The notes beneath the pieces are model-generated. The model was given only the letters and a program-made list of their open reading frames with translations. It ran no database searches and was not told the origin of the DNA. Shown here in pieces: positions 35,000 to 41,934 of a stretch of 64,000 bases of DNA. The stretch's first letter is position 1, and every line of letters starts with the position of its first letter. The DNA lies in NCBI RefSeq assembly GCF_018919175.1, contig NZ_JAHLQL010000001.1:124001-188000 (forward strand), in the 5' to 3' direction. Both the position numbers and the translations under genes were made by a program. The DNA comes from Clostridium simiarum (GTDB taxonomy: Bacteria; Bacillota; Clostridia; Clostridiales; Clostridiaceae).

Positions 35000-36111
35000 A
35001 TATTTTTATAAGCTAATAGAGTGTTTTTAGCTGTTTCATTCCAACTAAAAGTGGAATTCCTCTTAAGACCTTTTTTAATTAAATCTTTTTTAAAAGTATT
35101 ATCATCTAATAGATTAATCATGGCTCTATATAATTCATCCTGATCTCTAGGATCTACTAAAAAGGCGCTATCCCCTAAAACTTCAGGTATAGAAGTAAGA
35201 TTTGAGGCTATAACCGCAGAGCCACAAGCCATAGCTTCTAGGGGAGGAAGACCAAAGCCTTCATATAGGGAAGGATAAACAAAGAACTCACAGCAGTTAT
35301 AAAACCAAGGAAGATGCTCTAAAGGAATAAATCCAGGAAAAATCACATGATTTTCAATACCTAGTTCTATAGATTTGTTTTTATATTTAGGATATGAAAT
35401 ACCTTTTGTGCCTCCAATTATTAATTTTATAGTTTTATTATTAACTTGGACTAACTTACTAAAGGCTTCTAAGAGCCCTATTATATTTTTTCTCGGACTA
35501 AATCCACCAATGTAAAGGATAAAATCCTCCTTGATTCCGTAATTTTTTTCTATATTTTTTTTACAACTACACCTATCTAAAGGCTTATATACTTCCTCGC
35601 TGGCTAAATGAGTTACGTAAATTTTATCCCTTGGGAAATTAAAGGCTTTTGAGATATCATCTTTAGAAAATTCAGAGACAGTTATAATACCATCACACAG
35701 TGATACAATTGATTGCATATCTTCATTAAATATTTTAAGATACTTTTCTCCTACGGTTTCAGGCATCTTTAAAGGTATAACATCATGGAGGGTTATAACA
35801 AATTTACACTTCTTTTTAAAGGGAAGTCCTACACCGTTTTGAGGAACATGGTAGATATCAGCTTCAACATTATCTAATATATTTGGTATATTTACCTGAT
35901 CCCAAAAGTTATTTTGAATACTTTTGATTATTTTATTTATATTGAAATTAGAATTCAAAGTTATATCAAATTTTTCTACTTCTGGCATAAAAACAGTATA
36001 GTTATTAATATTATCTATATTATTAAGAGATTTTATTAGTTGATAAGTATAGGTTCCGATGCCTGTACCACGATACCATTTAGCGGCTCTACCATCAATA
36101 CAAATTTTCAT
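34987..36111 (-). CDS. GT4 family glycosyltransferase (CotSA-like), copy 2
   Basis: 374 residues, clearly paralogous to the protein at 28537-29655: RGTGIGTYTYQLI, DIYHVPQNGVGLP, VITLHDVIPLKMPETVGEKYL, LYIGGFSPRKNIIGLLEAF and the EX7E motif YEGFGLPPLEAMACG. It is again divergent to a CotS-family gene. The two proteins probably add different sugars to a spore-surface polymer. Its stop codon is inside a terminator hairpin. The ATG follows AAAGGAAA. Confidence 0.85.
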   Translation of the reverse strand: MKICIDGRAAKWYRGTGIGTYTYQLIKSLNNIDNINNYTVFMPEVEKFDITLNSNFNINKIIKSIQNNFWDQVNIPNILDNVEADIYHVPQNGVGLPFKKKCKFVITLHDVIPLKMPETVGEKYLKIFNEDMQSIVSLCDGIITVSEFSKDDISKAFNFPRDKIYVTHLASEEVYKPLDRCSCKKNIEKNYGIKEDFILYIGGFSPRKNIIGLLEAFSKLVQVNNKTIKLIIGGTKGISYPKYKNKSIELGIENHVIFPGFIPLEHLPWFYNCCEFFVYPSLYEGFGLPPLEAMACGSAVIASNLTSIPEVLGDSAFLVDPRDQDELYRAMINLLDDNTFKKDLIKKGLKRNSTFSWNETAKNTLLAYKNICKQ

Positions 36112-36222
36112 AGGAAAGATTTCCTTTCAACATGATTCATATTTCATTATATTAGTAATGGTAAAAAAGTGTTAATAATTGAAACATTACTTTCATATAA
36201 ATTATAGGGGGTGATAACTTTG

Positions 36223-37221
36223 ATGAGAGAATTTGAAATAGAAAGACAATTCAACATAAAAATTGAGAGTATTAGACCTAATAAAGGAGTGTACTATTTA
36301 AAGACCGATAAAGGAGAGAGATGCTTAAAGAAAATAAATTATGGTATACAAAAGTTATTATTTGTTTATGGAGCTAAAGAACATCTTATTAGCAATGGTT
36401 TTCCTCATGTAGATAGATACTTTTTAAATATAGAGGAAGAACCTTTTGCAGTAGTAAATGAAGATCTTTACACTTTGTCAGAATGGATAAATGGAAGGGA
36501 ATGTGATTTTCATAAACAGGAGGATGTGGCTTTAGCAGCAGAAAAATTGGCATATATGCATTTGGCTTCAAAGGGATATGAACCGCCAGAAAATAGCAAG
36601 TTAAAAAGTGATCTTGAAAGATGGCCTCATTTAATGGAAAAAAGGGTAAAGTCTATGGATAAGATGAGGGACATGGGTAGAAAAAAAGGAAATAAAAGTT
36701 CTTTTGATTTAAATTATATAAAGTCTATTCAATTTTATAAGGATTTAGGGAAGAGAGCTATGAAGGTACTGGCAGATTCAAATTACATGGATATTTGTAA
36801 ACTTACTGAGGCGGAAAAGAGTTTTTGTCATCACGATTATACTTATCATAATATAATAATAGCTGAAAATACAGTAAATGTAATAGATTTTGATTACTGT
36901 AAAAGAGAAGTTAGAGCTTACGATATAGCAAATTTTATGATAAAGGTTCTAAAGAGGGTAGATTGGAATATGGATTATGCAAAGATCATAATTGATAACT
37001 ATAATAAAGTAGATCCTTTAAGAGAAGAAGAGTATAGAGTAATATTTGCATTTTTATTATTTCCTCAAAGATTTTGGAGATTGTCTAATAGATACTATTA
37101 TAATGAGGTAAGTTGGGGACAAAATACCTTTGGTTCTAAGCTTGAGGACTTAATAAAAGAAAAAGAAAATTATTTGAATTTTATAGAGGGATTTAAAAGT
37201 TGTTATAATCAAAGGGAATAG
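36223..37221 (+). CDS. CotS-family spore coat kinase-like protein 3
   Basis: 332 residues from the ATG at 36223, nine bases after GGGGGTG; a GTG at 36211 forms part of that site. CotS fold: GERCLKKINYG (ATP lysine), AEKLAYMHLASKGYE, catalytic FCHHDYTYHNIII (about residue 207) and VIDFDYCKREVRAYDIANF, then LFPQRFWRLSNRYYYNEVSWG. Catalytic residues are intact. It pairs divergently with GT4 copy 2. A CATATAAAT motif and upstream ACA resemble a sigma-K promoter but do not fit the consensus fully. Confidence 0.83.
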   Translation: MREFEIERQFNIKIESIRPNKGVYYLKTDKGERCLKKINYGIQKLLFVYGAKEHLISNGFPHVDRYFLNIEEEPFAVVNEDLYTLSEWINGRECDFHKQEDVALAAEKLAYMHLASKGYEPPENSKLKSDLERWPHLMEKRVKSMDKMRDMGRKKGNKSSFDLNYIKSIQFYKDLGKRAMKVLADSNYMDICKLTEAEKSFCHHDYTYHNIIIAENTVNVIDFDYCKREVRAYDIANFMIKVLKRVDWNMDYAKIIIDNYNKVDPLREEEYRVIFAFLLFPQRFWRLSNRYYYNEVSWGQNTFGSKLEDLIKEKENYLNFIEGFKSCYNQRE

Positions 37222-37285
37222 CAAGATTCTAAGAGGGTAATTATGAATTTTTTTAAGAAAAGCTATGAGTAATATGATTTTACTT

Positions 37286-37360
37286 ATAAACTCTATATTT
37301 ATAATGATATTATGATATTCACTTGAGAGTATTATATTTCAAAGTAAATATAGAGTTTAT
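37286..37360 (+). repeat. perfect 16-bp inverted repeat between cotS-like gene and yabG
   Basis: ATAAACTCTATATTTA (37286-37301) is exactly complementary to 37345-37360; the 43-base loop can form smaller hairpins. It may terminate the coat gene or influence yabG; there is no clear poly-T tail. Confidence 0.45.
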
Positions 37361-37387
37361 TATATTGTAGCATTAATGTGATTTTAT

Positions 37388-37396
37388 CATAGTATA
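37388..37396 (+). promoter_or_regulatory. possible sigma-K -10 of yabG
   Basis: CATAGTATA fits the sigma-K -10 pattern CATAnnnTA and yabG is a sigma-K gene in Bacillus. A matching AC at -35 is not visible, so support is weak. Confidence 0.3.
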
Positions 37397-37428
37397 TTAA
37401 GAGAATTCTAATTTAGAGGAGAAGGTAT

Positions 37429-38292
37429 ATGGAAGTTGGGGACATAGTAGTAAGAAAATCCTATGGTAAGGATATAACCTTTAAAGTTATTGATATAAAA
37501 GAAGAGTCAGATAATATACTATATGTACTTAAAGGAATTAATTTAAGAATAATTGCAGATTCTCCAGAAGAGGATTTAGAAGTAGTTAGGTCAGATTATA
37601 CCGGAGAGAAAGATGAAGTTTTTAATAGACAGGTTAATAGTAAAATTAAGAATATAATGGCTAGTAGATTTGATTTTAAGAGGGGTTGTAGAGTAACTAG
37701 AACAACTCCATCAAAGGAACTTTTATTTGGTAGGCCAGGAAAAATACTCCATATAGATGGTGATGGGGAGTATCTTGAAAAATGTTTAAAAGTATACAAA
37801 CAACTTTCCTTAGAAGCTGTAGGAGAGGTTATAAAGGAGAGAGAACAACCAGGTAGAGTTCTTGATATAGTCAAAAATATTAAACCGGATATAATAGTAC
37901 TTACAGGTCATGATAGTATAGTGAAGGATTCAAAGGATTATTTAGATTTAAATAATTATAGAAATTCTAGATACTTTGTAGAGGCGGTGTCTGAACTAAG
38001 GAATTATAATTCTAGTTATGATGAATTAGTGATTTTTGCAGGGGCATGTCAATCTTGCTATGAGAGAATATTAGATGCAGGTGCTAATTTTGCAAGCTCC
38101 CCAAATAGAGTACTTATACACTGTTTAGATCCGGTATTTATATGTGAGAAGATTGCTTACACCAATGTAGATAAGGTAGTAGCTATCCACGAGGTTTTAG
38201 ACAATACTATTACAGGAATAAAAGGTATAGGAGGACTTCAGACTAGAGGTAAGTATAGAGAGGGATATCCTAAATCTCAATATGCAAAGTAG
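37429..38292 (+). CDS. yabG: YabG sporulation protease
   Basis: 287 residues, full length for YabG, a cysteine protease of the mother cell that processes spore coat proteins. Family parts: the N-terminal small barrel MEVGDIVVRKSYGKDITFKVIDI, GRPGKILHIDGDGEYLEKCLKVYKQL, VLTGHDSIVKDSKDY, IFAGACQSCYERILDAGANFASSPNR (about 202-227, catalytic region with Cys) and TGIKGIGGLQTRGKYREGYPKS. In clostridia YabG also acts on cortex lysis and coat-cortex interface proteins. veg and sipL follow, the Bacillus order yabG-veg being kept. The ATG follows AGAGGAGAAGG. Confidence 0.93.
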   Translation: MEVGDIVVRKSYGKDITFKVIDIKEESDNILYVLKGINLRIIADSPEEDLEVVRSDYTGEKDEVFNRQVNSKIKNIMASRFDFKRGCRVTRTTPSKELLFGRPGKILHIDGDGEYLEKCLKVYKQLSLEAVGEVIKEREQPGRVLDIVKNIKPDIIVLTGHDSIVKDSKDYLDLNNYRNSRYFVEAVSELRNYNSSYDELVIFAGACQSCYERILDAGANFASSPNRVLIHCLDPVFICEKIAYTNVDKVVAIHEVLDNTITGIKGIGGLQTRGKYREGYPKSQYAK

Positions 38293-38308
38293 TAATATTT
38301 ATTTAATA

Positions 38309-38340
38309 GGGGGAGGTAGCTAATACTTCCCTCTTTAAAT
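38309..38340 (+). terminator. weak terminator after yabG
   Basis: GGGGGAGGTA (38309-38318) pairs with TACTTCCCTC (38324-38333) with two G-T pairs, followed by TTTAAAT. Confidence 0.55.
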
Positions 38341-38546
38341 TAGGTAACTTATGAGGATATTATTATCCATGAATATAAATTAAGATTTTTGGTAACAATA
38401 TAAATGACAATAGTTAAGCTTTCTAAAAGTATTTTATTATGAGCTCACCGAAAAGGAGATTTTTAATTTAATACATATGAAAATATACTTTTTAAATTTT
38501 CAATACATACTTTTATAAAAGAAAAAAATTAAAAATAAAAAAAACG

Positions 38547-38616
38547 TTGACAAAAAGCTTTTAAAAGTGATAAAATAATAAGTTTACTTGACAAGAAGCC
38601 TATTGTATTATATAAT
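38547..38616 (+). promoter_or_regulatory. two tandem strong promoters of veg
   Basis: Promoter 1: TTGACA (38547-38552), 18 bases, TAAAAT (38571-38576). Promoter 2: TTGACA (38588-38593), 17 bases, TATAAT (38611-38616), a perfect consensus. Bacillus veg is known for very strong transcription; this doubling fits that. The rest of the yabG-veg gap (38341-38546) holds nothing I recognise. Confidence 0.9.
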
Positions 38617-38640
38617 ATACATGGGAAAGAGGGTGTTTAT

Positions 38641-38877
38641 ATGGAGAAATTACAAACCTTAGCCACTATAAGAAAAGATATAGAAAAGCATGTTGGACAA
38701 AAAGTTACTCTAAAGGCTAATGGTGGAAGAAGAAAAGTTCTTATAAACAAAGGGGTAATTGAAGAAACATACCCTAGCATTTTCGTTATAAGGCTCGAAA
38801 ATGACACCCAAAGGACAGTGACCTATAGTTATTCAGATGTTTTAACAAAGACAGTTCAATTAGTTTTTGCTAGCTAA
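38641..38877 (+). CDS. veg: Veg protein
   Basis: 78 residues, the small beta-barrel Veg family (DUF1021). It contains the typical IRKDIEKHVGQKVTLKANGGRRK, INKGVIEETYPSIFVIRLEN and VTYSYSDVLTKTVQL. In Bacillus it influences biofilm matrix genes and is very highly transcribed; the molecular role is unclear. It sits right after yabG as in Bacillus and has two strong promoters and its own terminator, so it is monocistronic. The ATG follows AGAGGGTG. Confidence 0.93.
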   Translation: MEKLQTLATIRKDIEKHVGQKVTLKANGGRRKVLINKGVIEETYPSIFVIRLENDTQRTVTYSYSDVLTKTVQLVFAS

Positions 38878-38883
38878 TATTTA

Positions 38884-38918
38884 AATAAAAAACCCTGGCT
38901 TATGCTGGGGTTTTTTAT
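38884..38918 (+). terminator. terminator of veg
   Basis: AAAAAACCC and GGGTTTTTT flank an inner TGGC/GCTG stem with a TTAT loop, followed by T-rich sequence. Confidence 0.92.
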
Positions 38919-38921
38919 TTC

Positions 38922-39014
38922 TCAAAATAAAAAAAGAAAGATGGTGGGTTCCATCTTTCAACTATGGTATAAAAGGGTATTGAGAATTTATGAGAGGTTA
39001 TATGGTCAATAACC
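38922..39014 (-). ncRNA. putative small RNA on the minus strand
   Basis: On the minus strand a near-consensus promoter (TTGACA at 39044-39049, 17 bases, TATTAT at 39021-39026) is followed, about 60 bases after its predicted start near 39014, by a 9-bp hairpin (38936-38944 with 38951-38959) and a TTTTTTTATTTT tail. This predicts a transcript of about 93 bases. A palindrome ATATGGT/ACCATAT (39000-39006 and 39012-39018) overlaps the start and could be an operator. A 33-codon frame runs through the terminator but has no ribosome binding site. Confidence 0.5.
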
Positions 39015-39049
39015 ATATTTATAATACGTCAATTTTTGCTATTTGTCAA

Positions 39050-39345
39050 CAAAAATTATGTAAAAAACTTAATTATTTTCTATGTAATTTTTAGTATCGT
39101 TATAGAAAATAAAGAAAAGGTTTTCTTACATATACTTAACAGCTGTATTTTTAATATTTCCCATTATATAAAATTATTTTGTGATATATTCATTCTTTAA
39201 ATAATATAATTTAATATAAAAGATTTTATAAGAATCAATTTATGTTAATAATTAAAGAGAAATATTTATATTAAAAATTAATTTAAGTATATTTATTAGA
39301 GAGCAGTAATATAAATTATAATAGGTATTTTATGGGAGGGATAAT
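39050..39345 (+). other. AT-rich gap before sipL
   Basis: About 300 bases of very AT-rich sequence. A sporulation promoter (sigma-E is expected for sipL) should be here, but no unambiguous -35/-10 pair was found. No gene was seen. Confidence 0.3.
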
Positions 39346-40914
39346 ATGGCGGAGATAGATGTTATTAGAGAGAATATAGAATATGAACAACTACTTGGAG
39401 AAAATATGAGTGACACTGTAGTTAGGGGAGAGTATTTAATTCCAGATACTCATCCAGACGTTTTAGAAATATTAACTGTGGATGTTAACCCTATAATCAC
39501 CAGCAAAGATATAATGCCTGACAAAATTTATGTAGAAGGTAGGTTAGACTATACTATACTCTATTTAGCAAGAGAAGATGAAGAAAGATTAGGAATGCAG
39601 AGTGTAAATTATAGTGATAAGTTTTCTAATTATGTAAATGTAGTTGGGGCAGAGCATAATATGAATTGTGCAGTAGAATGCTATGTAGAACATATGGAAT
39701 CTTCAATAATGAATGAAAGAAAAATAGGTATTGAAGGAATAATAAAATTAAAGGCTGAGGTGTTAAAAGAGTACCAATACGATATAGTTAAGGATATTGA
39801 ACCTTCAGAAAACCTTCAAATGCTGAAGAGACCATATACATTAGATCAGATTGTAGATAATGTTGAAAAAGAGTTAGTAGCTAAATCAGTTATAAATATA
39901 GGTATGGACAAACCGCAGTTAGGAAAGATATTAAATAGAGATCTTAATATACACAAAAAGGACATTAAAATCATAGATAACAAACTTCAAATTAGTGCTT
40001 TCATTACAGTAAAAATAATATACAGAGCTATAGATAGTAGAGAGATAGGATATTTAGAAGAAGAAACTTTTGTAAGTGACAGCTTTGAAATAGAAGGAAT
40101 AAATGACGATATGAAGTGTATAGGAGATATAATTTTATCTGATGTAAATGTAGATGTAAGACAAGATGATTTGGGAGAAAATAGAATAATAAATGTAGAG
40201 TCTTTATTAAAGACTAACTTTAGAATTATGTCTAAAGAAAAAATTCACATGATAGAGGACGTATATAGTCCAAGTGCTCTACTAGAAGTAAATAAAGAAA
40301 AATATAATATTAATATACTTCATGGATTAAATGCTAATGAAGTTATAGTAAAAGAAAATATAGAAATAGATTCAGAAAGCCCAATGCCAATTCAAATACT
40401 TATGAGTTGTGGAAGTGCTTCTATAACGGAGAGAAAGGTATTGGAGGATAAGATAACTGTAGAGGGTATAGTAAAGGTTAATATACTCTATAGAAGCAAA
40501 GAGGATAGAAGATATGTGTATTCGGTAAAAGAGGAGCTTCCTTTTTCTTCAGGTATAGATATTCCTGGTACAAAAATAGATATGGTGTGTTTTGCCAAGG
40601 CAAATATTGAAACTATAGAAGCCTCTATAGAAGCTAATACCATAGCAGTAAAATGTATTGTATCCGTGGTTGGAAGAGTTAATTATTTAACAGAAAAAGA
40701 ATTCTTAGTATCTATAAATAAATTAGATGAGGATATTCCAGATAAAAAAGCTAGCATTACAATTTATGTAGTTCAACAGGGAGACACCTTATGGAAAATA
40801 GCTAAAAGATATTTTACAACCATAGAAGAAATTGTGAAGGTTAATAATATAGAAAATCCTGATTTAATAAATGTAGGTGATAAAATAATAATACCTGGAA
40901 GGGCAATTTTATAA
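39346..40914 (+). CDS. sipL: SipL-like spore morphogenesis protein (SPOCS/DUF3794 + LysM)
   Basis: 522 residues. SPOCS (DUF3794) domains fill residues about 10-460; repeated strands such as EYLIPDTHPDVLEILTVDVNP and KISAFITVKIIYRA mark them. A single LysM domain closes the protein (ITIYVVQQGDTLWKIAKRYFTTIEEIVKVNNIENPDLINVGDKIIIP, about 472-520). This is the size and layout of SipL of C. difficile, which binds the coat ATPase SpoIVA through its LysM and is needed for coat attachment. yabG lies upstream, and the cyanophycin genes follow. The ATG follows GGGAGGG. Confidence 0.9.
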   Translation: MAEIDVIRENIEYEQLLGENMSDTVVRGEYLIPDTHPDVLEILTVDVNPIITSKDIMPDKIYVEGRLDYTILYLAREDEERLGMQSVNYSDKFSNYVNVVGAEHNMNCAVECYVEHMESSIMNERKIGIEGIIKLKAEVLKEYQYDIVKDIEPSENLQMLKRPYTLDQIVDNVEKELVAKSVINIGMDKPQLGKILNRDLNIHKKDIKIIDNKLQISAFITVKIIYRAIDSREIGYLEEETFVSDSFEIEGINDDMKCIGDIILSDVNVDVRQDDLGENRIINVESLLKTNFRIMSKEKIHMIEDVYSPSALLEVNKEKYNINILHGLNANEVIVKENIEIDSESPMPIQILMSCGSASITERKVLEDKITVEGIVKVNILYRSKEDRRYVYSVKEELPFSSGIDIPGTKIDMVCFAKANIETIEASIEANTIAVKCIVSVVGRVNYLTEKEFLVSINKLDEDIPDKKASITIYVVQQGDTLWKIAKRYFTTIEEIVKVNNIENPDLINVGDKIIIPGRAIL

Positions 40915-40986
40915 TTACAAAGTTAGAGTTTAGTAGCTAGAACTTTAAAGGGATTTCAAAGATTAAAAGTTTTATAATAAAGATTG

Positions 40987-41028
40987 AAGGTTTTCAAAGG
41001 AATAATCCATTGAAAGCCTTTTTCTTGT
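40987..41028 (+). terminator. terminator of sipL
   Basis: AAGGTTTTCAA (40987-40997) pairs with TTGAAAGCCTT (41010-41020), followed by TTTCTTG. Confidence 0.8.
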
Positions 41029-41117
41029 GTCCATTTATGTAAAAGGATATACATATAAAATGCATAATAATTATTATATTGGAAATAATAAAAAATACTG
41101 AAATAAGGGGTGATATT

Positions 41118-41933
41118 GTGGAACGTCAGCTGGAAGATAAACTCATCATAATAGGTGGAGCGGAAGATAAAAAGGGTAACAAAGATATATTAAAGTATGT
41201 AAGTTCTACCATTAAAAAAGATAAAGATAAATTAGTAATTGCTACAGTAGCTACAGAGGAACCAAAAGAGGTAGGCAGCATGTATTATAATTTATTTATG
41301 GATTTAGGAGTTAAAAATGTAGATATATTAGATGTAAATGATAGAAAAGAAGCTAATTATAAAGGCAACATAGAAAAGGTAAAAGGGGCATCTTTGGTGT
41401 TTTTTACAGGAGGAGATCAATTAAGAATAACTAGCATATTAGGCGGGACTCCTTTATATCAATCTATGAAAAACATTTATAAAAATGGATGCATATTTGT
41501 AGGTACTTCTGCTGGGGCTTCTGTGATGAGCCATACCATGATTATAGAAGGATATGATGATGAGTCACCAAGAAAATGCACATTAAAAATGGCACCAGGA
41601 CTTGGGTTTATACAAGATGTGATTATAGATCAGCATTTCGCTCAAAGAGGTAGAATTGGGAGACTTTTAGTAGGCATAGCTGAAAATCCACAGGTCTTAG
41701 GTATAGGAATTGATGAAGATACGGCAATAGTAGTAAATAATAAGGGTTTTTTTAATGTTATAGGATCTGGAGCTGTATATGTTATAGATGGCAGAGGGAT
41801 AACTAAAAGTAATGTATCCGAACAATTCCCGGAAGAGCTACTAAGCATGTTTAATGTTAATATGCATGTACTAAAGAATGGAAACTGCTTTGATTTAACT
41901 AGCAAAGTACCATTTGAGGAGGAAAGGATATAG
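41118..41933 (+). CDS. cphB: cyanophycinase
   Basis: 271 residues from the GTG at 41118, which follows AAGGGGTG; the TTG 39 bases earlier has no site. It is a serine peptidase of family S51. The nucleophile elbow GTSAGASVMS (Ser around residue 131), FFTGGDQLRITSILGGTPLYQ, DQHFAQRGRIGRL and GIGIDEDTAIVV are present. It cleaves cyanophycin (multi-L-arginyl-poly-L-aspartate) to beta-Asp-Arg dipeptides. cphA begins one base after its stop. Lack of a signal peptide indicates intracellular use of the polymer. Confidence 0.93.
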   Translation: MERQLEDKLIIIGGAEDKKGNKDILKYVSSTIKKDKDKLVIATVATEEPKEVGSMYYNLFMDLGVKNVDILDVNDRKEANYKGNIEKVKGASLVFFTGGDQLRITSILGGTPLYQSMKNIYKNGCIFVGTSAGASVMSHTMIIEGYDDESPRKCTLKMAPGLGFIQDVIIDQHFAQRGRIGRLLVGIAENPQVLGIGIDEDTAIVVNNKGFFNVIGSGAVYVIDGRGITKSNVSEQFPEELLSMFNVNMHVLKNGNCFDLTSKVPFEEERI

Positions 41934-41934
41934 A

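Noticed and set aside
38309..38640. sspF-like small acid-soluble spore protein gene near veg
   Set aside because: Expected from Bacillus synteny, but no frame with the SASP pattern is present between yabG and sipL.
38922..39014. 33-codon frame inside the putative small RNA
   Set aside because: It would start at the very 5' end of the transcript without a ribosome binding site and run through the terminator hairpin.
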